Part shown: in pieces, positions 8,116 through 18,191 of the stretch
How positions within the stretch are numbered: position 1 is the stretch's first letter
Layout: each line of letters begins with the position of its first letter
Source of the DNA: Salinibacterium sp. ZJ70
GTDB lineage: Bacteria; Actinomycetota; Actinomycetes; Actinomycetales; Microbacteriaceae
Assembly (NCBI RefSeq): GCF_011751865.2
Contig: NZ_CP061770.1
Coordinates: 1,674,001-1,738,000 of the forward strand
DNA length: 64,000 nt
Reading direction: 5' to 3'
Program-made: the position numbers and the translations under genes
Notes under the pieces: model-generated
What the model was told of the DNA's origin: nothing
Database searches by the model: none
What the model saw: only the letters and a program-made list of their open reading frames with translations

Positions 8116-9627
8116 ATGCGCGACGCTTCGAAGACTCCCGAGCCGATGGGGACGACGCCCGCGGGGGGTGGCAATCGCCCGATGTTCGTCATCCAGGAGC
8201 ACCACGCCACGCGACTGCACCACGACTTCCGTCTCGAACATGACGGGGTGCTCGTATCGTGGGCGCTTCCGAAGGGCCTGCCGACCGACCCGGGAACCAA
8301 CCACCTCGCCGTGCAGACCGAGGATCATCCGCTGGACTACGGCTCCTTCGAAGGCACCATCCCGAAAGGCGAGTATGGGGCAGGCGAGGTGACGATCTGG
8401 GACACGGGCGTCTACGACCTCGAGAAGTGGCGCGATGGCGAGGAGGTCATCGTCACCATCCACGGCGAGCGGCACGGCTCGCACCGCCTCGCGCTCATCC
8501 GCACGGGCGGCGATCACTCCAAGCCCCAGTGGCTCATCCATCTCATGAAGGAGCAGCAGGCGCCCCCGGAGGGCGCCGGGCACGCGCGATCCCGGAGCAC
8601 GGGGACCGGGCGCGGACTGACGCGCGGCAAGACGGTCGTGGGGACCGCGAAGGGACGCACCGCCGACACCCTCCCGATGCTCGCCACCGCCGCTGAGCCC
8701 GCCGACCTCGACGGCGCCTCGGGGTGGCGGTTCGAGATGAAATGGGACGGGATCCGGGCACTCGCTCGCGTGCAGGGAGACGAGCTCTCCCTGTGGTCGC
8801 GCAACGGTCTCGACCTGACGGGCGCGTATCCGGAGCTCGCTCGACTCGTCGAGGCGCTCGGCTCGGATGCGGTCGTCGACGGCGAGATCGTCGCCCTCGA
8901 CGAGTCCGGCGTGCCGAGCTTCTCGCTGCTGCAGGAGCGCATGGGTCTCACCAGGGACAGGGAGATCGAGCGGGCAAGGCGCCGAGTGCCGGTGCGCTAT
9001 CTGCTCTTCGACGCGCTCGAGGTGGACGGCGGATCCGTGCAGCGGCTCCCCTACGCCGAGCGCCGCGAGGTCCTTGCGCGGCTGGTGCGCACGAGCAGCC
9101 CCATCGACGTTCCCCCGGATGCGGGCGACGATCTCGATGCAGCGCTCGAGACGAGCCTCTCGCTCGGCCTCGAGGGCATCATGGCGAAGCGCATCGACTC
9201 GCCGTACCGGGCCGGCAGACGCAGTCGCGACTGGCGCAAGATCACGCACACCCTCATCCAGGAGGTCGTTGTAGGCGGGTGGCGCACCGGGAAGGGCGAT
9301 CGCGCGCGCAGCCTCGGCTCCCTGCTGGTGGGAGTCCCCGATGAGGACGGTCGACTGCGCTATGTCGGTCGCGTCGGGAGCGGATTCAGTGACCGCGACC
9401 TCACGCGGCTGCGCAGCAGGTTCGATGCCCGCGCACTCGACGAGCCGGCTCTCGACGGGGTTCCGCCTGAGGATGCGCGCGACGCGCACTGGGTCGAGCC
9501 GCTGCTCGTGGGTGAGGTCGAGCATTCAGGAATCACGCCCGACGGACGCCTTCGGCATCCCGTCTGGCGAGGAGAGCGCCCCGATAAACACCCTGCGGAC
9601 GTACGCTGGGAGCCCACATCGGCGTGA
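8116..9627 (+). CDS. ligD: LigD phosphoesterase and ATP-dependent ligase domains (3' part of a frameshifted ligD)
   Basis: The 503-residue frame contains the 3'-phosphoesterase domain, with His29, His35, Asp37, Arg39 and Glu41 matching the H-x5-H-x-D-x-R-x-E metal and phosphate ligands of LigD. The ATP-dependent ligase follows: Lys209 in MKWDG is the adenylated lysine, then DGEIVALDESG, EGIMAKR and the OB fold to the C-terminus. The ATG at 8116 has no visible ribosome binding site. Conserved codons in this frame run back to about 8062, so this is the continuation of the preceding polymerase frame rather than a separate gene. It would seal breaks held by Ku. Confidence 0.9.
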   Translation: MRDASKTPEPMGTTPAGGGNRPMFVIQEHHATRLHHDFRLEHDGVLVSWALPKGLPTDPGTNHLAVQTEDHPLDYGSFEGTIPKGEYGAGEVTIWDTGVYDLEKWRDGEEVIVTIHGERHGSHRLALIRTGGDHSKPQWLIHLMKEQQAPPEGAGHARSRSTGTGRGLTRGKTVVGTAKGRTADTLPMLATAAEPADLDGASGWRFEMKWDGIRALARVQGDELSLWSRNGLDLTGAYPELARLVEALGSDAVVDGEIVALDESGVPSFSLLQERMGLTRDREIERARRRVPVRYLLFDALEVDGGSVQRLPYAERREVLARLVRTSSPIDVPPDAGDDLDAALETSLSLGLEGIMAKRIDSPYRAGRRSRDWRKITHTLIQEVVVGGWRTGKGDRARSLGSLLVGVPDEDGRLRYVGRVGSGFSDRDLTRLRSRFDARALDEPALDGVPPEDARDAHWVEPLLVGEVEHSGITPDGRLRHPVWRGERPDKHPADVRWEPTSA

Positions 9628-9644
9628 CGGGAGAGGAGAACGCC

Positions 9645-9812
9645 ATGAACCGCGACACCGTCGACTACAACCCGAACCCTGAGGACGAGCGCGAGGAGCC
9701 GCTCATCGAGGAGGGCGACGAGACGCTGCCTCCCCCGACGATCGACCCCGACGAGCGCATCGAAGAGGAGCAGGCCGACCCCGTCGGTCTCGACGACGAG
9801 CGCCTCGTCTGA
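9645..9812 (+). CDS. Small acidic protein of unknown function
   Basis: This 55-residue protein is very acidic (many Glu/Asp, about 30%) and Pro-rich, with no predicted membrane segment. The ATG at 9645 is preferred over the in-frame GTG at 9624 because GGAGAGGAG lies about 6 nt upstream of it. The gene follows ligD by 17 nt and could be co-transcribed with it. I do not recognise the family; the composition suggests a disordered protein. Confidence 0.6.
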   Translation: MNRDTVDYNPNPEDEREEPLIEEGDETLPPPTIDPDERIEEEQADPVGLDDERLV

Positions 9813-9817
9813 GACGC

Positions 9818-9852
9818 ACGAGTGCCGGCAGGCGTTCCCTGCCGGCACTCGT
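9818..9852. terminator. Strong bidirectional terminator
   Basis: A perfect 15-bp stem (arms 9818-9832 and 9838-9852) with a 5-nt CGTTC loop sits between the convergent small acidic protein gene and aspA. There is no long U-run, as is common in high-GC actinobacteria. Confidence 0.85.
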
Positions 9853-9857
9853 CGACG

Positions 9858-11393
9858 TCACGCGACGGGCGGGATGATCGGAATCGCCTGGGTCGTCGGT
9901 TGCAAGCCCGAGAGCCGCTCCGGCGACAGCACCCGATCGACCTCCTCCTGCGACATCAGTCCGCGACCGACGACGAGATCCGCGATCGACGCGTTCGTCG
10001 TGAGCGCGACATGCGCAAGCGCCGCCGACTCCGCGTAGCCGATGAACGGCGTGAGAGCCGTGACGACGCCGACGCTCGACGCCACCTGGCCGGCGAGACG
10101 CGCCTCATTGGCGACGATGCCGTCGATGCAGTTCTGGCGCAGCGTGCGGCACGCGTTCGTCATCCAGGCGAGCGACTGCAGGATCGAGTGTGCGATGACG
10201 GGCTCGAAGGCGTTGAGCTGGAGCTGCCCGCCCTCGACCGCCGCCGTGACCGTCGCATCCGCGCCGATGACGCTGAAGGCGACCTGGTTGACCACTTCGG
10301 GGATGACGGGGTTGACCTTGCCGGGCATGATCGACGAACCCGCCTGGCGCGCGGGCAGGTAGATCTCGCCGAGTCCCGCCTGAGGGCCGCTCGAGAGCAG
10401 GCGCAGGTCGTTGCAGATCTTCGAGAGCTTCACAGCGGCGCGCTTGAGCGTGCCCGAGAGGGTCATGAAGATGCCGGTGTCGGATGTCGCCTCGATGAGG
10501 TCCGGGGAGGTCACGTGCTCGATTCCGGTGACCTCCGAGAGGTGGCGGCACACGGCCTCGGCGTAGCGCGGATCGGCGGTGATGCCCGTGCCGATCGCGG
10601 TGGCGCCGAGGTTGATCTCGTTGAGCCACGGGAGCACCTCGGAGAGCCGGTCGTAATCCTCCGCGAGAGTCGTCGCGAAGCCCGTGAACTCCTGTCCGAG
10701 AGTCATGGGCACGGCGTCCTGCATCTGCGTACGGCCGACCTTGAGCACGTGGGCGAATTCCTTGCCCTTCGCTCGGAAGCTCTCGGTGAGCTTGGCGTGC
10801 TCGACGAGCAGCCGCTTCGTGCTGAGCACCATCGCGAGCTTGATCGCCGTCGGGTAGACGTCGTTGGTCGACTGGCTGCGGTTGACGTCGTCGATCGGGT
10901 GCAGGCGCGCATAGTCGCCCTTCTCGAACCCGAGGTGCTCGAGCGCCGCGTTCGCGATCACCTCATTGGTGTTCATGTTGGTGCTCGTTCCCGCACCACC
11001 CTGGATGACGCCGACCACGAACTGGTCGTGCAGCTCGCCCGCGATGATCCGCTCGCACACCGCGTCGATCGCGTCGGCCTTGACGGCGTCGAGAACGCCG
11101 AGCTCCTTGTTCGCGCGGGCGGCCGCCTGCTTGACATGAGCGAGCGCGCGCACGAGGTCCGGATAGTTGGAGATCGCACGGCGGGTGATCGGGAAGTTCA
11201 CGAGCGCCCGCGCCGTGTGCACTCCCCAGTAGACGTCGGCCGGGATCTGGAACTCTCCGAGCGAGTCTCGCTCGATGCGGACCTCGGTGGCGCCTCGCAG
11301 CAGGTCTCGTGACCCGTCTGGCCCCGTCGTCATGCTGTGCTCATCACCGTCGATCAGCTGCTCGGGCGCGACGGAATCGGGTAGATCTGGCAT
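9858..11393 (-). CDS. aspA: Aspartate ammonia-lyase
   Basis: The 511-residue protein matches the fumarase/aspartase superfamily: GGAGTSTNMN, NRSQSTNDVYPTA, GRTQMQDAVP and the signature GSSIMPGKVNP, which carries the flexible catalytic loop serine. It deaminates L-aspartate to fumarate and ammonia in the cytoplasm. It has about 35 residues more than typical AspA at the N-terminus. The ATG at 11393 is preferred to the adjacent GTG at 11396 because GAGGAG is better spaced from it. Fumarase is the closest alternative, but aspartase is favoured by the N-terminal and C-terminal sequence. Confidence 0.85.
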   Translation of the reverse strand: MPDLPDSVAPEQLIDGDEHSMTTGPDGSRDLLRGATEVRIERDSLGEFQIPADVYWGVHTARALVNFPITRRAISNYPDLVRALAHVKQAAARANKELGVLDAVKADAIDAVCERIIAGELHDQFVVGVIQGGAGTSTNMNTNEVIANAALEHLGFEKGDYARLHPIDDVNRSQSTNDVYPTAIKLAMVLSTKRLLVEHAKLTESFRAKGKEFAHVLKVGRTQMQDAVPMTLGQEFTGFATTLAEDYDRLSEVLPWLNEINLGATAIGTGITADPRYAEAVCRHLSEVTGIEHVTSPDLIEATSDTGIFMTLSGTLKRAAVKLSKICNDLRLLSSGPQAGLGEIYLPARQAGSSIMPGKVNPVIPEVVNQVAFSVIGADATVTAAVEGGQLQLNAFEPVIAHSILQSLAWMTNACRTLRQNCIDGIVANEARLAGQVASSVGVVTALTPFIGYAESAALAHVALTTNASIADLVVGRGLMSQEEVDRVLSPERLSGLQPTTQAIPIIPPVA

Positions 11394-11423
11394 CACTCAT
11401 CTCCTCTGATGAACTGTGTACTG

Positions 11424-11429
11424 AGTCTA
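11424..11429 (-). promoter_or_regulatory. -10 hexamer for aspA
   Basis: TAGACT on the minus strand lies about 30 nt upstream of the aspA start, leaving a short leader that contains the GAGGAG ribosome binding site. Confidence 0.4.
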
Positions 11430-11475
11430 GGTGGACGACATCAGGGCACGACCATGTCAGGACGACACGAATCGA

Positions 11476-11690
11476 TCACGCTCCCAGGAGCTGTGTGAGG
11501 TGGTCGCCGACGATGATGTAGAGCCCGAAGAGGACGAGCGCCGCGACGGCGATGAAGAGCAGCACCGACACGACCCGGCCCCAGCGCTCATCGCGTCCGC
11601 CGAAGCGGAGCCCGAGCGAGAAGAGCGCCACGGCGACGCTCGCCGAGATGAGGGTCGCGACGAAGACCGTGACGAATGCACCCCAGTCGA

Positions 11691-11694
<4 letters not shown>
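11476..11694 (-). CDS. Small membrane protein coupled to the phosphate transporter
   Basis: The 72-residue protein has two membrane helices (about 5-25 and 40-62) separated by an RFGGRDERWGR loop. Its GTG start at 11694 overlaps the stop of the PiT gene by four bases (GTGA), so translation is almost certainly coupled. Because the coding sequence is contiguous with a longer antisense frame it is easily missed. A small two-helix protein directly downstream of PiT suggests an accessory subunit, but this is inference from position alone. Confidence 0.75.
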
Positions 11695-12866
<1,172 letters not shown>

Positions 12867-13058
12867 TGGGGGAAATACTCACACGTGCGAGCACGTCGGG
12901 CAACTTGAGATCGGCGTGGCGCGAACATCCCCGAGAACGACCGCGATGGGCGAGCTCCCAGGGAACCCCCGGACTGGGGACTCTCACCTCTCAGCCTCGC
13001 CCCGTAGCCTCGCGGCGAGGCCGATATGTCGATCCTCACTGGCTGAAGGAGTTCCCGC

Positions 13059-13340
13059 GTGCGCTCGACGGCTGCTCTGGGCTGGACGGCACTCGGCGCG
13101 ATCATCGTCGCGGCGCTGTGCTTCGCGGTCGTCGACGTCACGACGACCGCCGTTCAGTGGTGCGCGCAGTCGGAGAGCTCCTGTGAGGAGCCCGCGCTCA
13201 CGCCGTACACCGGGTGGTTCGCGGTGGGCGGATCGATCGCGCTCGTCGCGTGCATCGTGCCGGCCATCGCATGGCTCACTCTCGTCGTGCGGTCGGCGCG
13301 CGCGTCGTCCGACGACGAGGGCGACCTCACAGTCTCCTGA
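13059..13340 (+). CDS. Small two-helix membrane protein
   Basis: The 93-residue protein has hydrophobic helices at about 5-25 and 50-75, with a short extracytoplasmic loop holding two cysteines (QWCAQSESSCEEP) that could form a disulfide. The tail is acidic (SSDDEGDL). The GTG start is preceded by AAGGAG. It is convergent with the helicase gene and their 3' ends overlap by 14 bp. The family is not recognised. Confidence 0.65.
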   Translation: MRSTAALGWTALGAIIVAALCFAVVDVTTTAVQWCAQSESSCEEPALTPYTGWFAVGGSIALVACIVPAIAWLTLVVRSARASSDDEGDLTVS

Positions 13341-15852
13341 GTCCTGCGACGCGCACGATCGCCACACCCGCCTCGCGTGAGGCGTCGAGATCGACGATCG
13401 CGTCGATCCCCCAGTCGTGGTGGCCGGCGGGGTCATCGATGATCTGCCGCACCTGCCAGCGGTCGAGGTGCCGGGCGATGACGAGTCGCGCGGTGCTGCG
13501 CGCATCCGGTCCGGTGCCCATCTCGTCGTGCTCGTCGTAGTAGGCGTCGAGGGCCTCAGGCCACCCGGCGTCGGGGTCGAGCGCCACGAGATCGTCGTCG
13601 CGCTGCAGCGCGGCAAGCTGCACCCGACGCCACAGCTCGTTGCGCACGAGCACGAGGAACGCCCTCTCGTTGGTGGTGACGTCGCTGGGTGCGGGCGGCA
13701 CCACGGCATCCTGCTCGGCGGCCGCTGCGGGGTCGGTGAGCGCCGACCACTCGTCGAGGAGGCTCGAATCCACCTGGCGAACGAGTTCGCCGAGCCATTC
13801 GACGAGATCGCGAAGATCCTCCGTCTTGGCCTCATCGGGGATCGTCTGCCGCGCCGCGCGGTACGCGTCGCTCAGATAGCGCAGCACCAGCCCTTCGCTG
13901 CGTCCCAGGTCGTACAGCGAGACGTACTCCGTGAAGGTCATCGCGCGCTCGTACATGTCGCGCACGACCGACTTGGGGCTCAGTTCGAAATCGCGGATCC
14001 AGGGCTGGGTTGACGCGAAGGTCTCGTACGCCTGCTCGAGCAGCTCGTCGAGGGGCTTCGGCCAGGTGACATCCTCGAGCAGCTCCATGCGCTCCTCGTA
14101 CTCGAGGCCTTCGGATTTCATCGCGGCGACCGCCTCACCGCGTGCGCGGTACTGCTGCTGGGAGAGGATCGGCCGCGGATCGTCGAGGGTCGCTTCGATG
14201 ACGCTGATCGCGTCGAGCGCGTAGCTCGGGTCGTCGCGGTCGAGCAGCTCGAGGGCGGCGAGAGCGAACGGCGAGAGCGGCTGGTTGAGCGCGAAGTCGT
14301 GCTGGAGCTCGACGGTGAGGGTGACGCGCGCATCGCCCGCGAACCCGCCGCCGTGCTGCTCCACGACCCCCGCCGTTCGCAGAGTGCGGTAGACCGCGAT
14401 GGCGCGGCGAGCGAGCGCCGCGCGCTGAGCAGCCGAAGCGTGGTTGTCGGTGACGAGGGCGCGCACGGCCTGGAAGGCACTCCCCGGATCGGACGCGGGC
14501 GCGTCGGCCCCTGGTCGGCTGAGGATCTGCAGCATCATCGAGGCGGTGAAGCGCATCGAGCTCGTGAGCGGCTCGGGTTCCGCGACGATCAGCCGCTCGA
14601 AGCTCGCCGGGCCCCAGTTCACGAAGCCGGTCGGCGCCTTCTTCTTCACGACCTTCCGCTGCGCCTTCGGATCGCTTCCCGCCTTGGCCGCTGCCTTCAG
14701 GTTCTCGATCTCGTGCTCCGGAGCGAGCGCGACCACCTCCCCCGCGGTATCGAACCCCGCACGGCCGGCGCGGCCAGCTACCTGATGGAACTCGCGCGCG
14801 CTCAGGTGGCGCATCCGGGTGCCGTCGAACTTGGTGAGCCCTGTGAGGAGCACGGTGCGGATGGGCACGTTGATGCCCACCCCGAGTGTGTCGGTGCCGC
14901 AGACGACGCGCAGGAGCCCCTGTTGGGCGAGCTGTTCGACGAGTCGGCGATAGCGCGGGAGCATGCCGGCGTGGTGCACGCCGATGCCCGAGCGCACCAG
15001 TCGACTGAGCGTCGTGCCGAATCCGGTCGAGAAGCGGAAGCCGCCGATCGCGGCGGCGATCGCGTCCCGCTGCTCGCGGCTCGCGACCCTCACGCTCGAG
15101 AGCGCCTGCGCGCGTTCGGCGGCGGCCGCCTGGGAGAAGTGCACGATGTACACCGGCGCGAGGCCGTCCGCGAGCAGCTCCTCCACGAGCTCCTGCGCCG
15201 GGACGACGGCGTAGCGGTAGTGGAGGGGCACAGGTCTCGCGACGCCTGTGACCTGTGCGACCTCGCGCCCGGTGCGACGTTCGAGGTCGGATGCGATCGC
15301 CGTCACATCGCCGAGCGTCGCCGACATCAGCACGAAACGCGCGCGCGTCAGCTCGAGCAGCGGCACCTGCCACGCCCAGCCGCGGTCGGAGTCCGCGTAG
15401 AAGTGGAACTCGTCCATGACGACCGAGTCGACCTCTGCATCCGCGCCGTTGCGGAGGGCGATGTTGGCGAGGATCTCGGCCGTGCAGCACACGATCGGAG
15501 CGTCAGGATTGACGCTCGAGTCGCCCGTGACCATGCCGACGTTCTCCGCGCCGAACACCTGCACGAGGTCGAAGAACTTCTCGCTGACGAGGGCTTTGAT
15601 GGGCGCCGTGTAGTACGAGCGCCGCCCCTGAGCGAGCGCCATCGCGTGCGCCGCGATCGCGACGAGCGACTTCCCGGTGCCGGTCGGGGTGCTGAGAACG
15701 AGATGCTTCTCGAGCGCGATCTCGAGGACCGCTTCCTCCTGTGCGGGGTACAGCGGGAGCCCGCGAGACCGTGCCCAGTCGTCGAACGCGCCGACGAATT
15801 CGTCCGCGTCCCAGGGTCGAGGGAGCGAAGAGACGAGATCGAGAGACGGCAC
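13327..15852 (-). CDS. Ski2-like DEAD/DEAH helicase with DUF3516 region
   Basis: The 841-residue protein has a superfamily 2 helicase core: Walker A STPTGTGKS near residue 50, a DEFH box (VVMDEFHFYAD), SAT motif (LMSATLGD) and the motif VI-like HQVAGRAGRAGFD. A long C-terminal region of about 400 residues, including KKKAPTGFVNWGPASFERL, matches the DUF3516 extension of actinobacterial helicases. Its substrate, RNA or DNA, is unknown. The GTG at 15852 was chosen because homology begins there and a CAGACT hexamer sits 6 nt upstream; the frame remains open further upstream without family similarity. Confidence 0.88.
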   Translation of the reverse strand: MPSLDLVSSLPRPWDADEFVGAFDDWARSRGLPLYPAQEEAVLEIALEKHLVLSTPTGTGKSLVAIAAHAMALAQGRRSYYTAPIKALVSEKFFDLVQVFGAENVGMVTGDSSVNPDAPIVCCTAEILANIALRNGADAEVDSVVMDEFHFYADSDRGWAWQVPLLELTRARFVLMSATLGDVTAIASDLERRTGREVAQVTGVARPVPLHYRYAVVPAQELVEELLADGLAPVYIVHFSQAAAAERAQALSSVRVASREQRDAIAAAIGGFRFSTGFGTTLSRLVRSGIGVHHAGMLPRYRRLVEQLAQQGLLRVVCGTDTLGVGINVPIRTVLLTGLTKFDGTRMRHLSAREFHQVAGRAGRAGFDTAGEVVALAPEHEIENLKAAAKAGSDPKAQRKVVKKKAPTGFVNWGPASFERLIVAEPEPLTSSMRFTASMMLQILSRPGADAPASDPGSAFQAVRALVTDNHASAAQRAALARRAIAVYRTLRTAGVVEQHGGGFAGDARVTLTVELQHDFALNQPLSPFALAALELLDRDDPSYALDAISVIEATLDDPRPILSQQQYRARGEAVAAMKSEGLEYEERMELLEDVTWPKPLDELLEQAYETFASTQPWIRDFELSPKSVVRDMYERAMTFTEYVSLYDLGRSEGLVLRYLSDAYRAARQTIPDEAKTEDLRDLVEWLGELVRQVDSSLLDEWSALTDPAAAAEQDAVVPPAPSDVTTNERAFLVLVRNELWRRVQLAALQRDDDLVALDPDAGWPEALDAYYDEHDEMGTGPDARSTARLVIARHLDRWQVRQIIDDPAGHHDWGIDAIVDLDASREAGVAIVRVAGLRRL

Positions 15853-16010
15853 CTGTCGAGTCTGCCGCACGCGCCGTGTCCCCAGGCTTGGGGGTGCCGC
15901 GTCATCTATCGGCGGACCCGTGCGCCCCCCTATCATGCTGGACGGGACAGGTCGTTCTGCGGGTCGAGAGCCCGAAGCATAACGCGAGGACGCAGCGAGG
16001 AAGGTACTCC

Positions 16011-17270
16011 ATGGCGGACGAAGAAGGCGTTGTGCCCGCGGGCTGGTACCCAGACCCCCTCGGGTTGCCGCAGCTGCGCTGGTGGGACAACCACGCATGG
16101 ACCGAGCACACCTCCGACGCTCGCCAGCCGATGGTCGCGCACGAGACCGTCGCGTCAGCGAAGCTCGCCTACGCGGACGACGACATCGCGCCCGAGACCC
16201 GCGTCGACCAGCTGGTGGATGACGCCGTCGTCCCGCCCACGAGTGACTCCCCGCACGCAGAGGCGGACCCGATGCTCTCCCTCGAGGCTCCTGTCGCCGA
16301 GCTGCGCTCGGACGAGGAGGTCTCGCCCGGGCTGCGCTACGCGCAGGAGAACCCCATCGCCGACGCCCCCACGAGCGCCCCCTTCCTGCTCGACACGAGC
16401 TACGACGACCTCCTCGGTGTGCCGATCGCGCAGCCGGCGGCCGCAGAACCCGCCCCGACGTTCGGCTTCGAGCCGGCGATGGCCTTCGCGACACCGTCGG
16501 GTGGCGCCGAGCCGAGCGCCGGATCGCTCCCTGCCTTCGCGGCCAGCAACTTCTCGCCGTCGTCGTTCGGCAACTACACCTACACGCCTCCCGTCGACGT
16601 GGAGACGGCGCAGCCGCTCACCCGTCGCGCGGTCCTTGCCGAGAACGGCCTCTCGATCAACACGGGCCCCGTCTGGATCATCGCCGTGATGCCGGTCATC
16701 ATGCTCGTTCTCGCGATGATGTTCCTGCTCGCCGGCAATGCCGGCGATGACTCCTCGCTCTTCGCGGGCCTCATCCTCGGCGGCTCCTACCTCGCGAGCG
16801 TCATCCTTGCGGCGATCGACCAGGCGATGCTCAAGCGCATGGGCCACACGCGCACAGCGAACTGGGACTGGGCGTTCCTCGGTGCCCCCGTGTACCTCAT
16901 CGCCCGCATGTCGAACGTGGTCCGAGAGACCGGCCGCGGACTGCGTCCGTTCATGACCTGGTCGGGCTTCGCGATCGTCCTCATCGCGTCCGCGCTGATG
17001 GTGCCCGGCATCGTCCTGGCGCTGGCGCCTGGCATCTTCTCCGACGAAGCCGAGAAGTCGATCATCGACGACGCTGCCGCGCTGGGCGGAAAGGTCCAGG
17101 CGACCTGCCCCGAGGTCCCGCCGCTCCTCATCGGCGGATCGATGACGTGCGACGCCGTCTTCCCGGACCGCGTCAACGGCGACGCGCGCGTCGTCGTGAC
17201 GCTCGTGCGTCAGAACGGCTGGATCGACTGGCGCATCGATGACTGGGGAGTCCTCAGCCTCGAGCGCTGA
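16011..17270 (+). CDS. DUF2510 membrane protein 1
   Basis: The 419-residue protein begins with a DUF2510 module (AGWYPDPLGLPQLRWWDNHA, then WTEHT), a small Trp-rich domain of unknown function common in actinobacterial membrane proteins. An acidic, Pro/Ala-rich linker of about 180 residues leads to four hydrophobic segments (about 222-245, 255-275, 315-340) and an extracytoplasmic C-terminal domain with two cysteines (TCPEV and MTCDAVFPD). That end resembles DUF4333-like domains (a Cys-paired secreted fold), a weak call. It is the first of four DUF2510 genes in a row; the next starts 46 bp later. Confidence 0.8.
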   Translation: MADEEGVVPAGWYPDPLGLPQLRWWDNHAWTEHTSDARQPMVAHETVASAKLAYADDDIAPETRVDQLVDDAVVPPTSDSPHAEADPMLSLEAPVAELRSDEEVSPGLRYAQENPIADAPTSAPFLLDTSYDDLLGVPIAQPAAAEPAPTFGFEPAMAFATPSGGAEPSAGSLPAFAASNFSPSSFGNYTYTPPVDVETAQPLTRRAVLAENGLSINTGPVWIIAVMPVIMLVLAMMFLLAGNAGDDSSLFAGLILGGSYLASVILAAIDQAMLKRMGHTRTANWDWAFLGAPVYLIARMSNVVRETGRGLRPFMTWSGFAIVLIASALMVPGIVLALAPGIFSDEAEKSIIDDAAALGGKVQATCPEVPPLLIGGSMTCDAVFPDRVNGDARVVVTLVRQNGWIDWRIDDWGVLSLER

Positions 17271-17316
17271 CCCGACGAGCACCTGCACCCCCGAACGGAC
17301 AGCGAGGAGAGCACGG

Positions 17317-18081
17317 ATGAGTGAGTCTCCGCGGATCGTCGCCGCCGGATGGTACGAAGACCCGTCTGATACCGCGAGCGTGCGGTGGTGGAATGGGATC
17401 GCCTGGACCGACAATCATCGGCCGAAACCGGAGTCGGGTGCCGCGACGCTCGCCGCCCCCGTTGACGCTGTCTCCGCATCCGCTGACCACGGACCCGCAC
17501 CGTCGTCGGCCTCGATCTCCGATCCCACGACATCCTCGAGCACGCTGCTGAGCTTCAGCCCGCTCGTGTTCCTCGCGGCCGGTGTCGTTGCGGCGTGGCT
17601 CTGGGTATCGGGCCGATCCGCGATCGGAGCAACCGCCTTTCTCGTGGCCTTCGTGCTGTGCGTACTGTGGGCCGTCCTCGACTCTCGCGCCCTGCGTTCT
17701 GCAGGCCGCCGCCCGGTGAGCTGGCTGTGGTCCCTGCTCGGCCCTCTCGCCTATCTGGTCGCCCGGGGCGTCCGGATGCGGACGTGGACGCCGGCCCTCA
17801 TCTGCCTGGGGCTCTTCGCAGCCATCGGCGCGGGCGCAGGCGTGCTGTGGAGCTTGGGCGTCGGCGCCTCCGTCGAGTTCGCAGAGCGCGTGCAGCAGGA
17901 GGTGGGCGACGGGCTGGTCGGAAGCGGCGCCGCGACCTCGGTCGTCTGCCCCGCCCTCATCGAGGAGCGCGGCGTCGGGTCGACCCATGCGTGCGACGCG
18001 ACGCTTCCGGATGGAAGCGTCCGATCCGTCATCGTCAGCGTCGACAGCGACCAGGGCGCGCTCAGCTACACGCTGCGATGA
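17317..18081 (+). CDS. DUF2510 membrane protein 2
   Basis: The 254-residue protein has the same plan as its upstream neighbour: DUF2510 module (AAGWYEDPSDTASVRWWNG, IAWTDNH), a short Ser/Ala linker, about four membrane helices (residues 80-180) and a C-terminal domain with two cysteines (VVCPALIEE and HACDATLPDGS). The paired-cysteine end aligns in spacing with that of protein 1, indicating duplication. Start at 17317 follows an AGCGAGGAG ribosome binding site. Function unknown; likely cell-envelope. Confidence 0.78.
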   Translation: MSESPRIVAAGWYEDPSDTASVRWWNGIAWTDNHRPKPESGAATLAAPVDAVSASADHGPAPSSASISDPTTSSSTLLSFSPLVFLAAGVVAAWLWVSGRSAIGATAFLVAFVLCVLWAVLDSRALRSAGRRPVSWLWSLLGPLAYLVARGVRMRTWTPALICLGLFAAIGAGAGVLWSLGVGASVEFAERVQQEVGDGLVGSGAATSVVCPALIEERGVGSTHACDATLPDGSVRSVIVSVDSDQGALSYTLR

Positions 18082-18155
18082 ACGTCCCCGCCGCTGTCTA
18101 CCCCACTCTGCGGGCCTCCCGTAATGGGGCCGTGCGCAGCAACCTCGAAGATCCC

Positions 18156-18161
18156 TAGACT
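18156..18161 (+). promoter_or_regulatory. -10 hexamer before DUF2510 protein 3
   Basis: TAGACT lies about 30 nt before the GTG at 18192, with a GGGAGGGA ribosome binding site in between, so protein 3 probably has its own leadered transcript. Confidence 0.35.
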
Positions 18162-18191
18162 TCACACCACGACTCGATGGGGAGGGACTCC

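Noticed and set aside
8050..8120. Programmed ribosomal frameshifting in ligD
   Set aside because: No slippery heptamer or downstream pseudoknot is visible, and relatives encode one continuous frame; an error or mutation is more likely.
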